Shown here: positions 35,038-46,509 of the stretch, one piece after another
Numbering within the stretch: the stretch's first letter is position 1
Layout of the letters: each line of letters begins with the position of its first letter
From: Nageia nagi
Lineage: Eukaryota > Pinophyta
Direction: 5' to 3'
Assembly: GCA_050084985.1 (NCBI GenBank)
Contig: JBITNC010000001.1
Span: 165,726,001 to 165,790,000, forward strand
DNA length: 64,000 nt
The notes under the pieces: generated by a model
Told to the model about the DNA's origin: nothing
Seen by the model: only the letters and a program-made list of their open reading frames with translations
Database searches by the model: none
Translations under genes and position numbers: made by a program

Positions 35038-36600
35038 GTATTTGCAGATGGATTTTAAATGGTCAAAGACTATCCTTGTAATGGATATTAGAAGAGGGCT
35101 TCAATGGCTACCTTGGTATGCAAAATCTCGATATCTAAGAGATAGAGCTATCATGTGTGTAACACAAAATATTACTTTTGAAATGAGAAATTTATTATGT
35201 TTACCTATTGATATACAAAAACTAATAGTATTAAAAAATCAACCTAATCCATATGATGGATGGTGAATAAACAATAAAGGAGATGATATCAATATTTACA
35301 TTGACAAATCCATGTATTTTGTTGATTGTATGCATTATCATGATCAAGTTGAAAATATAAATCTAATATTTTTTCATTGGCCTATGTCCTCACCATGATT
35401 GATCCTTGATTATACTTTAAATAATTGGGTTTTGAACATAGCATGTCATACTCCACAAGATTTAGATCTTCTTTTTAATTGGGTATGTCAAATTGCAGGA
35501 GATCTTATTCATCATAAAATGATCTATGATTTCACCACTACATTTGTCCCAACTCGAAGATGATCTAAAAAGCTAATTCAAAAAGTTAATTATTGCTTTT
35601 CTCATATAAAGTGAAGATTTTGTTCATCACCTCCACATGAAGGTTTAACATGATAATTGCCTTCAAAAATATTACAAACTCATCTTCCATAATTTCAATT
35701 TGATAAATCCAATCCACATTTTGTTAAACAATATCATGATGATAAATATGTGAAAATACCAAAAAGAACCCATGTAAAGTTATGTCTCAAGTGTTTTCAT
35801 TACCTATGGAAATACAAGAGAAAATAGCTATATCTTATCACAATGATAAAAAATCTGAAGCTTGGGCATTAAAACATGATGGGTATAAAGTAACTATTGA
35901 AATAGATTCCAAAGAAATGTGGATGGAATTAGAGTTAGAAATGAGTTTAATTCATTTATTTCATATACATTGGCCTTATCAAAGACCTAAAATTTCCCTA
36001 ATGTGTTGATCATGTGAATGTAAATTATTGGGGATGAATAATATCACTTACTAACATTATCAATGACTTATCAATTCAATATAATACTTCTATAATCCCC
36101 AATCATGATATTATATGTGATTACACTTCACTTTTTAGTAAAACATATTGTATCGATAATGCTATAAATACAAAATTAAGATTTAAAAGGATGCTTAAAT
36201 GACTTAATTTATGAAAGAATATAAAACATGAAGTTTATCCTACACATATTGAAAAGGATTACGTGGATCGACTTATCAAGAATGTACAACCATGTTCATC
36301 ATTGTTTTCATGTTTCCATTATTTTACACAATCAAATACACCATCACCTACTTAATTCTTTAATATTGGTGAACAATCTTCAGAGTCATCCATCAAACAA
36401 AGAGTTATTTGAAAGAATAAATCAAAACCAAAGGTATTTTAAGTGTTGTCACCTCCATTAATTATTTATCCACCCAGACATCAACCATCCATTCTTGCAA
36501 TAGGGCCATATTATCTTTGATTGAATCCTCCATATTATTATGTTTTGAAACAAAGAGGTTGCACCATTGTTAAAAGATCATCCCATAATATTTGAATGAC
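35036..36600 (+). pseudogene. Extra sense reading frame downstream of Tat integrase
   Basis: An open stretch (35036-35266, MYLQMDFKWSKTILVMDIRR...) continues past a TGA in the same frame. Protein-like text follows, for example INNKGDDINIYIDKSMYFVD and LLFNWVCQIAGDLIHHKMIY. It shifts frame near 35775 (35782-36009: MSQVFSLPMEIQEKIAISYH) and returns near 36190 (THIEKDYVDRLIKNVQPCSS). The last part is Pro-rich (SPPLIIYPPRHQPSILAIGP). Total length would be about 500 residues. I recognise no domain. Its position and the C-to-T-type stops match the adjoining pol, so it was probably part of the element. Confidence 0.6.
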
Positions 36601-36652
36601 TTAGTGATTCTAAAAAAAAATATCAATAAAAAAATCTCAATATATATATATA

Positions 36653-36689
<37 letters not shown>

Positions 36690-38099
36690 CATATGTATTA
36701 TTTATAATCAGAAATATATAATTCTGAAGTGTCTTGGCTATAGGGTGAGCTGCCTTGTATATATATATATATCCCATTATTAAATTAGGGAATGTTATCC
36801 TTATTTGATGCAAACTATAATGATTTAGATCACTTATCAATTTATATTTATATATTTCCCCATTCATATATACCATTTGTAAACGTATTACATCCTATAT
36901 GTATGATTAACATAATATTATTTAAAGTTATCATCATTGTAGCTTCTATTATGACATATAATATCTAAATTTTAGTCAATTTAAGATGATAGAAAAACAT
37001 GTTTGATATATTTGGAATATCACAAACTCAAACACTATTCTCATATTTAAAATCTTAAAACAAATAGACATTGAATGTTTTGAGTATAATTTTAAAGGAA
37101 ATATTCTCCCATTATTTCACTTCATCCCAAACCTAAGGCAAAAAAAAGGAGACTAAAAAAAAAAGAGAGAAGAGAAAAAAGAAAAGAAGTCTAAAATATA
37201 TGCTTGGGTCATTGCAGTATCCTCTATCAAGGCTATGGATGCTTGATTGGCAATAGAGCAAGGCTATAGTGGGATCTAGGGGTTAATCCTCATCAGGGCT
37301 ATGGATGCCTATCTGGCAATGGGGCATACCTAATGAAGATGCAACATGTCTAAAGAAATTTGAACCATTGTATGCACATAAGGAGAATTGAATTTAAACT
37401 ATTCTTTGAAAAACATTTAATTTATGGATGTCTAAATAAGTAAATGAATATCACCATGCACACACGAGTTTAAGATAAAATTTTGATATTAGGACTATGT
37501 TTTATATCATCTCTAATTGTGTAAATGAAGGTAAAAGAAATATTGATAAAGCTAGTTAATTGATTATTTCTTTAATCATGTTATGTTATCAATATTATCC
37601 ATATATCCCAATATAAAATTATCTTTATTATTATTTAAATTGATAAGTGATCTTGTTATTCTAGTTATCTTCTATATTTGTATAACATTTGTTATCATAT
37701 ATTTATTTATACACATACATAGTTAAGAAATAGAAAATGATGCATTTGATTTCATACTATTATACTTTAAATATGTCCTATAAAATTTTATTTACAAAAA
37801 TTTCATTGTCTAGTATTTTATATAACCTTTATGATAATAGGGTCAAAATATTCAAATATCATTCAATATATGAAACCATCATAAACTTGAATATATAATC
37901 ATAAGAAAGCATATCATAATATACCTATCTGCCAATATAAAACTAAACATGACATCATCCCAAATATCCTCAACTACTCAATAATATAACATATCAAATC
38001 ATAACATCTCAAATTACATCATCTCATAAAAAATATAAACATATAAAAATACATGATCTCATAAAGTATACAATGTCATCATCATGATAAAAATACAAT
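36601..38099. other. Non-coding spacer with (TA)n and polypurine tract
   Basis: It contains a TA microsatellite (about 36640-36692) and a purine-rich run (37139-37190, aaaaaaaggagactaaaaaa...), which might be a polypurine tract. A ~30 bp phrase occurs twice (ggctatggatgcttgattgg at 37231, ggctatggatgcctatctgg at 37299). No protein is recognised. Confidence 0.5.
36640..36692. repeat. (TA)n microsatellite
   Basis: Uninterrupted TA dinucleotides occupy much of 36654-36682, flanked by tata/taca variants. Confidence 0.9.
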
Positions 38100-40060
38100 A
38101 TGGACATCCTCATGGACTAACCCAACCACCAAATCCTCCTTGAGGACTACTCCAACCACTACCATAACCTCAAGAACTACCATAATCCCTCTATTACTCA
38201 TCTCTCTAATGCTATGACCAAGAGGAGTAGTACCAATAGACCCTGTAGGATTAGTTGGTCGTGTAGCTCCCTAAAACTTTGATGATATCATACTACCTTG
38301 GGAGGATGCCCAAGGTGTAGTACCCCTGCTAGGAGAGGCTCTTGATATTGCTATCCTACTTGGAGAACCTATTGTCCCTTGAGCACTACTGCCAACCTGA
38401 TATGTAGACAATTTAAGAGGAATATAACTCAATGGAGGTATAGGATATTGCACTCCAAGAGAAAATGCTACTACACCTATCAACCAAGTTTGAATAATAG
38501 CACTATAAGAATCTCTCTACTAATAAATATCTACTCTCTATACCCTCAAGAGTAGGTGCTACTCCTATCTGATGAGCTTGAGCTCCTTGCAATGATGTAT
38601 AAGCCTCATCCCTTTCTCTATGATATTAATCCCTCTTGGCTCTATATCAATACATGCATGAGTTGGCCTACTCCAATTGATATTTAAGCTTATAAATATC
38701 ACCTAGTAAAGTATCAATACTAAGAATTTGGGTCATTGGGATATCACCTCTATCATCATCATCTCTACTTGGGCTAACTCCCTCTTTAGCTAGATTCACT
38801 ACTCTCTCCTCTAGAATAAACTCCTCAGCAGCATCTATTATCATCTCCTCTCCCTCACCTATGGCTGTACCCACCTCCTTGACATCATCAATGCACTAAC
38901 AAATGTGTCTATCCTCTCTATCATCATCACCACCCTCTAACTCAATATACCACCAAGCTCTAAACTCCTTAGTGACACTAATATCATCTACTCCAGTATC
39001 ATCCTCAGTCAATGCCTCCTCTTAAGTAGGATCTAGATTTGCATACACTAAAGACTAAATACCATCCATTGGGATGGTACCCTCATGCTGATATAGCATT
39101 GGTGAAGGTGGAATATATTGAACTAAATCAAAATAGCAATGTACTCTTCTAAACTAAAAAAAATCAAGAAAGTCTATTCATATACCACTCAATACATGTG
39201 GCTACCAAATACCAATAATCTCTCCTGCAAGCTCAAACCAAATTGGATATAAATAATAAGGTATAAACCTCAACTAATCTAGAACTAATTGAGCTAATAT
39301 GTGATGGTAATAGGCCACATCTCACCTAATGCCATCTGATGGAAAAACATAAAAATCATCATGCCACAAAATGATGCCAACCTCATACTCTAAATGGCTA
39401 ACAAAACTAGCCATAGGTAAGCCTAAAGGGTAAGCTATAACAATATGCTCATAAGCACATGCCTGCAAAGTGATGGTAACTAACAATGAGGCATGATGCC
39501 CTTGAGAATAAAATAATAGCTCTTTATAAATCTAAGTTAATAGTGTAGGCACCCAAGCATACACTATCTTATGCTGTATCATATATGCTATAATCAGTAA
39601 AAGTGACCATGGAAATCTCCCACCACTAGTATATAGGAGAGCATAACACTAAAATAATCCCATAAAATATGAAAAATGTATAGCCTCAATTTGATCCTCC
39701 ATCCAATACTAGTAACATCAGATCCCTCCAAAAATAATCTTAAAAATAATATCATCAACTCTATCTGCTCCATAAATATATGAAATCATTGGCAAAGCTC
39801 TAGCTCTATCTACCACATGCTATATCCTCTAACCATGGATAGGTAGTTTATATAATCGATGAATTTCCTCTATAGTGATCGCCATCTCCCTAGTTGGAAG
39901 ATGAAAAGTTGAAGTATGAACATCCCATCTATCTAACAAAATTACTAATAAAGGATACTCCCAATGAATGCGACCCATATATGGGCCCATGCTAAATCCA
40001 ACTATCTTAAAAAATGTGTGATCAGTAGGACCCAAAAACTCCCTACCCACTTGAATGATA
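38100..40060 (-). pseudogene. Plant mobile domain (PMD) reading frame, antisense to the Tat element
   Basis: Minus-strand translation from 40050 gives MGREFLGPTDHTFFKIVGFS, then LLVILLDRWDVHTSTFHLPT and REMAITIEEIHRLYKLPIHG. This is the PMD signature (L-x-D-R-W-x5-H-T-F-H-L-P-x-G/R-E-M-x-[IV]-T). The frame continues with few gaps to an acidic stretch near 38900, a charged coiled-coil-like segment (38690-38560) and a Ser/Pro/Gly-rich tail (38483-38271). Stops again fit C-to-T changes. PMD frames are known from host MAIN/MAIL-type genes and as extra ORFs in gypsy elements. The location within a Tat region favours the latter. Confidence 0.75.
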
Positions 40061-41480
40061 TAAGGTTATCTACCATGAGGCTAAAAAATATGTCAAACCT
40101 ACAAAGTCATAAAACTTACTTAAAAATAATGGGTGATTCAACATGAAATGCTGGCATTCAAATGCTAGTGTTATAGAATCATTGATATCTAACATATAAA
40201 TGTTGATGACCCTAAAACTCTTTGCTTTGTCTAGCAATCATGATCAAGGGTTTGAAAATTTGTTAAAATAAACAAAAAGAAAAGTCTATATTATAGTCTA
40301 ATCTGATGGAAACATTTTAAGTACCTAGTTATTGTATTTTATAACTAAACAATTAAAACAAAATGGTTAAAATATTAGATATAAGCAAAAATTAAAAAGT
40401 AAGGTAAGTTTAAAACTCTACCTCTTCTTGGATAGCTCAAGAATATTTGGTGAAGTGATGACATGGAGGGATGATAGTCTTATCAGATACTGATAGCTAA
40501 CAACATAGTAAAAGGTATGAAGAATAAAAGATACCTAGCAGATAAAAAAATGACAAAATAAAATAGAAATAAATAATGAAATTTAAACCTTTTCTTTTTA
40601 TAATCCTATGATGTGGAACATCAACAATCAAATAGTAGATGTCAATGATTCATTGATAGATGTAGCATTTTAAGTCTATTACCAACAATTTAAACAATGC
40701 AAAAAAGGGGGTTATGATTATATTTTTCTAAGAAACTTAAGCTTCATGCACAAAATATTTTGATAATACTTCTTAAGATATTGTTGATTTTGCAAATATG
40801 AAAATTGATAAAATATGATAAATCATTGTTACATAAGATTACTCTAAAACCTTGTCAGGACAAAGGACAACATTGTCAAAAACCCATATACTAAAGAAAT
40901 ACTTATATAGTACATGTGTCCTTAGACATGCAAAATGACATAACAAAAATGTTATGCAACTATCACACAAGCTCAACACATTTTCATACCAAAAATAGTC
41001 ATTTCTAAAGTATATCCAAATTTGTTTTCAAAACACATAAAATGTTAAATGAAAACACATTTTATCATAATTTGATAGATCAAAATTTTGAATTACATAA
41101 GAAATTGATTCAAAATTTCTATTGCAAAAAGCCTCAAATATAGTTAGATAAAATAATAATTTAAAGCTTCCCATTCTATGTTTTTGAACTATTAACCTCA
41201 TCTTCAATTAACAATTCAAAAAGAGGCAAAATGTAGACATCAAAATATGATCCACTTATACATTAAAAATCAAAATACTTGAGACTTCAATGATTAGGAT
41301 ACAATCATTGGAAATTAGTAAAGGTCATTAGCATCTGCTAATGATTGCCAAAGACTCTATAATGAAAAAAATAAAACACAAAAAATAGAAGATGAATTGT
41401 AAGACTCATCTTCTTCAAGAAACTAAGGATAGAGAGGATTAGTCATTACTTGCATTGGCACCAAATGTGCAAGCCATTCT
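40061..41480. other. Non-coding, no gene recognised
   Basis: AT-rich sequence with no homologous frame that I can identify. It probably includes the right end of the Tat element, but neither an LTR border nor a polypurine tract can be fixed. Confidence 0.5.
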
Positions 41481-42150
41481 CTATCTTGAGTTGGTGATAA
41501 AATTTGAGACCCCCTTTCTAGCCTTGAAGAATTCCACAAGTACCCATTAGAAAATCTATAAATACATATAGCAAATAGATAATATGGAGGAAAAAATTTG
41601 AAGTAAACTTATGCTATCAAAATGAGGACAGAACCAAATCACTCCAAGGCTTATTTTGATTTTATTAATGTTACATGTTTTACTACATTATGTTAAATTT
41701 TTAAGAAGTTCAGGTATGTTTAATGTTTTATTTAAGCATGTGTATAGGGTCTATAGGTGTTGAGATACAACAAAATTTGGAGATATCTACAACATAGATG
41801 GTTAAAGACAAAACCAAAGAGTGATTCAAAACAATCAAAAAATTCAAAGTTACAAAAATTCCAATGACTTGATATCGAGCATCAACATTCCACCTCAATT
41901 GATAGAGTTTTGGTAAGGGTTATTTATGACCTTCCATCCATATACTTGAACAACCTATTTTGTACATGCATTTGAGAAAAGCCCTTTCATAAGGCAACCG
42001 AATCTAGTGATCTGTAATTGTAATACTAAGGTCTTCCAAAAAATTAATAAAATTTAAGTTTGTATTAATTGTATTTATCTTGTTTGCTAACAAGGTTGAT
42101 TTTATAACTAACAATAGAAAATACCACTATGAATTGGTATCACTATAATC
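41481..42150 (+). other. Possible LTR R/U5 remnant
   Basis: The order of phrases (gaccccctttctagccttga, agccctttcataaggcaacc, atctagtgatctgtaattgt, ttgctaacaaggttgatttt) followed by TTGGTATCAC at 42134-42143 is like a U5 end plus a tRNA-Met priming site. There is no partner LTR, so this is tentative. Confidence 0.3.
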
Positions 42151-42265
42151 TTTAGTTCCTTTAAATTCTCCTCATATTTCTCACTAACAAGATGAGGAAA
42201 TCTCTTTTCAATGCCCTTTTAGAAATCTTTTTATCCTCTCTTACATAACAAGATGGCAAGATCAA

Positions 42266-42278
42266 GGCTATGATACTT
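42266..42278 (-). promoter_or_regulatory. Degenerate primer-binding site of outer element 3
   Basis: Minus strand reads AAGTATCATAGCC directly beside the LTR end at 42280, resembling the initiator tRNA-Met site TGGTATCAGAGCC. The sequence beyond it (TTGATCTTGCC) matches that beyond the priming site of gypsy 4 (AAGATCTTGCC). It fixes the LTR at 42280-43841 as the 5' LTR of a minus-strand element. Confidence 0.6.
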
Positions 42279-42279
42279 T

Positions 42280-43841
42280 TGTGATGATTCTAAACTAATG
42301 GATCATGCTCAAACATAACCTAAGAGAGGGTTGTTTTCCTTGAAGCTTTGAATCTATTCAAACAAGTTCAAAATAGCATAAAATATCCAACATCTAGCTA
42401 AATTAATTAAATATAAACTTGAACATGTAAAATTACTCCAAAAATTTAAAATGACAACAAGGAAGGGAAAATAAATACTTAAATTGGAAATAACACTTCA
42501 AATCCAATATCCACTCATAAGAGAATAATTACAACAAAATATAGATATAAATGTAATTATCTTGATATAATAATGGTGGTAGCTTAATTACATAAATATA
42601 TTTTTGAACTAAGAAGCTTGCACTAAAACTTCTTCTAATATGATTATTTTGGATGGCTCCAAGGCCTCACCAATCGCAGCAGCAACAAGGCCCCACCTAG
42701 GGATTCCCTACTCCTTGTATGATGGAACCAACAATGTTCCTCTCTCAAATGGATAGAGTAAGCTCAAGGCTAGCCTTCTATCACCTTGATACCTATAATA
42801 CAAGACTACATGCACAAGTGGTAAATATAGAGTTCTCACACTCAATCCAATAAAAGGGGATTTAATCAATAATTCAACATATCTCATACTATTCAAGAGT
42901 CCTCCTTTTATATTTATGGATGATCATTTTCTAATCTTGCATTGAGATGATCTAACTATGGAGATATGTAATCTGTATGCTCTTGATATCAACATCCAAG
43001 ATAGAGAGCCTTAGGATAAAAAAGATCTCATAAAAAATGCAACATCCAATTAGGGGTGAGTTTTATGTACCTCAAGATTAGTTCCATGCATCTAAATAAC
43101 CAAGAAGGGTAACATGGGTATCTTAGGATGCCCAATTTTACATCTTGGTGGTCTAATATTCCTCCTTAAGCCCAAAATCCAAGTGTGGAGTCTTCCAATA
43201 CCTCATAGTAAGTAAAAATACCTAGGTATCGTGATCTACCTTGAAAAGGAAGAAATATTATTAATTAGGCCCATTAATGCTAATATTACATTAATCAAGG
43301 CTTGATATATGCAACATCCCATAAAGGTGACTAATATTGCATTTATAATTAATAATTGCCTTGGTATAATTTATATATCATTATTTGCATAATTAATTAT
43401 TAAATTAGTCCCATCATGCTAAAATAGGCCCAATGCCCCATAATTAAAGTAATTAACTAGTCTCCAAGTGGAACTTACAAATAAAGGACTTAACTTCAAT
43501 TAAATCCATAATGATAATAAAATCTTCCTAACTAAATATAATTCACTTCTAGATTAATTGAGTAAAAATCATATCCTTAGAGGATGGACATTACTCTTGA
43601 ATGAGAGTAAATCATGGATTCTTGTGCATGCATGATTTGAGTAGATTGGCCCAACGAGTGAACTTCAAAATGCCATAACTTCCTCATTTATTGACCAAAA
43701 TGGGTCATGTAACTTGTCAAAAGCATTGGCATGAGGTACTCTTTCCATTCTAGGTGTTGAAATGTCCATTTTTGGCTTGTAGAGGACATAATTTTCTCAA
43801 AACCAGAAATGAGTAAAATCTTACAAATTGGGGACATTACA
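42280..43841 (-). mobile_element. 5' LTR of outer minus-strand element 3
   Basis: On the minus strand it begins TGTAATGTCCCC (43841 inward) and ends ...GAATCATCACA at 42280, about 1.56 kb. 42280-43205 matches the left LTR at 26563-27488. TTTAA follows at 43842-43846, identical to TTTAA at 26558-26562, so the two LTRs bound one insertion. Almost none of the element's own pol remains between them. Confidence 0.75.
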
Positions 43842-43846
43842 TTTAA

Positions 43847-44880
43847 TGAATTCATCAACCCCATAAAAATATTGCTCGCTATTTCTAGTTATGTGTAATC
43901 ATGTTCATAATGCTTGATAAAAAATCTCCTTAAAACTAACCACATCATAGATAAAGGTGAAAGTTAACTTTGATCCATGCCAAGATAAATAATGTTTTTT
44001 TCTACATAAAAACATGTCTCTACTGATAATATTAAACTCTTTGATGTGATGAAGTACTTCTTTTTTGGTTGGGACCAAAAAAAGGCCACTTGTTAAATTA
44101 ATGGGGTTTTTAATACAAGTACCCAAAACTTGTTATTACAAATTTGTAATAGTATCAGCAACATCCTCTCATTGTTTATTTTGTATAGTTGTAGAGTGTT
44201 CTTAAAAGCTACATGAGAACCCAATACAAAGTTGGGCATCAATTTCATACAAATTTCATACAAATATCAATTTTAACCAATTTTATGCATAGCAATGAAT
44301 ATTCACCAATTAGCTAATATAGGATTTTTTTATATTTAAATATTTCAAATATTTGAACCTTGAATAATCCACCATTTAGTGCAAATTTTTCAAGAATAAA
44401 AAATTTATGGGTCGGTTTGCCAACCTTTTATAATTGTTTTATAAAGATAAGTGCAAATAGCCACCTATACTCCTATATTTTCACAAGATATTGCCTTGAA
44501 AATTAAAAAAAACATTTACTATTTATCGATGAAATCGCTAATAATACCTTATATATAAATTTTATAATCATTTTAGAGAAATCAAATTACTTTGATTCAA
44601 TAATTATTTTATATTTCTAAGGAATTATAGATGCTCATCACCTAAAAATAGTAGACAATTATTGCTTAAATATTGTAGATGCTCATCACCTAAAGATTAT
44701 AGATGATCATCACCTAAATATTGCAAATGATCCATTAGTTATTTGATAAAATTCCTCATTGAGACACAATATCATGTAATGCAATAATATTGGATATGCA
44801 CAAAATGAAAGACTATAGAAATTGTGTTTGCATTAAATAATTTCTATGTTTTGCATCATGCATATAAAAGTACATAATTT
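43847..44880. other. No confident gene; short ~30 bp repeat near 44630
   Basis: A minus-strand open stretch (43905-44126) has a vaguely Gag-like look but no motif I trust. Around 44630-44730 the phrase gatgctcatcacctaaa occurs three times (44632, 44681, 44706, the last as gatgatcatcacctaaa). The rest is AT-rich. Confidence 0.45.
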
Positions 44881-45284
44881 CCTATCATATGGTAGATTTG
44901 AATAATTTCATATCATATATTTGAATAATCTAGGTTGGTTATGTGGTAACATTATGAACAATGCTAAAGCATAACTATGATACCTCTATTAAGATCTTCT
45001 AAATGTAGCTAGCCCTAACTTATCTAATTCATGATATATAGTATAGTTTACAAGCTTGGGGGAAAGACATACAACCTTTATAGTGGAGGTAATACAACAT
45101 AGCATTTTAATTTCTAGGTTAAACAATTGTTAAGTATTACAAGCATATTTTTGCCAACTTACCTATTTGATACTTTCTTAAAGTATAGTATTTGATTATG
45201 TAGCTAATTTCACACTTGAGAATTGCATCTGCTTAAAAGTCTCTACACTATTTCATTTTGTGCATATCTTGTAATCATAGTATT
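44881..45284 (+). repeat. Composite repeat module M, copy 2
   Basis: tcatatcatatggtagattt-type phrases are followed by the same ordered block as 25110-25440: ggtaacattatgaacaatgc, gtagctagccctaacttatc, atactttcttaaagtatagt, gtagctaatttcacacttga, tgcatatcttgtaatcatag. It runs straight into PPR-derived sequence at 45285, as copy 1 does at 25441. Confidence 0.65.
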
Positions 45285-45810
45285 AATCATTATACATGCA
45301 TTATTTACCTTCTTGGTCATGTAGGCTATATTGAGGTAGCTTTGAACTTCACTACCAAAATACCTATAAACCTTGAAATAGGTGTGTCCATGTCTATACT
45401 TGGTGCATGTAAATTGAATGTTATGCAAGATATATTGAGGGAGCTTTAAAATTCACTACTAAAATAACCATAATTCCTAAAATTGGTGGGTGCATGTGTG
45501 TAATTAGTGCATGTTATTTAAATGTTATGGTTCATGCAGACTATCTTGATATAGCTTTAAACTTCACTACCAAAATACCCATAAACCTTGAAATGGGTGT
45601 GTGCATGTATGAACTTGGTGCATGTAAATCAAATGTTATGGTTTATGTAGGTTATTTTGAGAGAGATTTGAACTTCACTACTAAAATACCTATAAACCCT
45701 AAATTAGGTGTGTGCATGTGTCTAATTGGTGCTTGTAAATCGAATGTTGTTGTTCGTATAGGCTATCTTGAAGAAGCTTTGAACTTCATTGGTAAGATAT
45801 ACACATAAAC
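45285..45810 (+). pseudogene. PPR E-motif array, five ~111 bp (37-codon) units
   Basis: The first unit retains NHYTCIIYLLGHVGYIEVAL. The following units repeat G-Y-x-E-x-A-L-N-F-T-T-K-I-P-I-N-(4-5)-G-V-C-M-x2-L-G-A-C-K-S-N-V-M-V. The 'tttgaacttc' landmark lies at 45341, 45444, 45556, 45667 and about 45778, so spacing is 103, 112, 111 and 111 bp. The last three units are open in one frame (45494-45808, 104 codons). The source is the E motif that follows the PPR tract in plant organelle RNA-editing factors. No PPR run or DYW domain is attached. Expression is unknown. Confidence 0.7.
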
Positions 45811-46509
45811 CCTAAAATGGGTTCATGTATGATGCAAATACAATTTCATGGTCTATAATAATTATAGGATTCATGGGTTTTGTAAAAGAATGTAAAAAAT
45901 TACAAATCATGAATATATATGCAAAATGTAGAAGAATACTGCAAGTATGCAAGATTATAGACTAAAATACCTACTTAAACATCCTAGACAACACATATAC
46001 CCCTTATCTGGTATCACCATGTCTCCTCTCCTCTCATATAGTCTCTAATATCCTCTCTTATATCACCAATATACCAAATGTAAATCTCTCCTCTCACACC
46101 TTTCCAATACACCAAATTCCCCTCTCTCCTCCAAATTCTAAACTTGAAAAATGTAAAATGATGAAAACAATCCAAGTAACACATCTAAGCTCCTTTTGCA
46201 CACCTTTTTCAAATTTTTTCTTATTTTCACTAAGGGGAAATTTTTGACATCCCAAAAATATTTTTTGGAGTGAATAAAAATAGTCCCACAAAAATAGCCA
46301 ATTAAAGACAAAAATGAGGCAGTTAAAAACCATCATAAAATAACTACCTCCAATTACATTTTCCCTTTTTTGGTCTAGTGAGGAAGTACACATTATAAGA
46401 AAATACACATGTTTCAACTAGGAGTATTTTTGAGAACCATTTGAGAAATTTTTTTTGGAGTATCCTAATGTTTCTTGGCTACATGGTGAAGAAGATAAGG
46501 AGAAAAGTA
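45811..46509. repeat. Non-coding; MITE-like terminus in reverse orientation near 46375
   Basis: At 46365-46380 the sequence ccttttttggtctagt is the reverse complement of the actagaccaaaaaagg end seen at 24472 and 61208. Interior phrases such as agttaaaaaccatcataaaa resemble those copies. The minus-strand 107-codon open stretch (46094-46417) has no recognisable protein and overlaps this repeat. Confidence 0.45.

Larger units (their letters stand above)
27489..36600 (+). mobile_element. Tat-lineage Ty3/gypsy element (plus strand, decayed)
   Basis: Domains in order are Gln-rich gag N-terminus, capsid, zinc-finger-like segment, protease, linker, RT, RNase H, a second (archaeal-type) RNase H, integrase, and an additional sense reading frame. 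The second RNase H places it in the Tat lineage (Ogre/Retand/Grande group). Only about two frameshifts are evident between 28540 and 34960 (near 31730 and 32905), yet in-frame TAA and TGA codons are frequent. No LTR of its own is recognisable: the left edge abuts the truncated LTR at 27488, and the right edge is not defined. Confidence 0.85.

Noticed and set aside
36592-36876. Tyr/Ile-rich frames on both strands
   Set aside because: They are translations of the TA microsatellite.
37139-37190. Polypurine tract defining the Tat 3' LTR
   Set aside because: Purine-rich, but no TG-starting repeat with a partner follows; kept only as a note in the spacer.
42134-42143. TTGGTATCAC as a firm tRNA-Met priming site on the plus strand
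   Set aside because: Match is limited to eight bases and there is no LTR partner; retained only at low confidence in the R/U5-like entry.
43905-44126. 73-codon minus-strand frame as a Gag remnant
   Set aside because: Only a faint resemblance (W-x-F spacing), with no neighbouring gag or pol in frame.
46094-46417. 107-codon minus-strand open frame as a real gene
   Set aside because: No recognisable domain, and it overlaps a dispersed MITE-like repeat with composition like the surrounding non-coding DNA.
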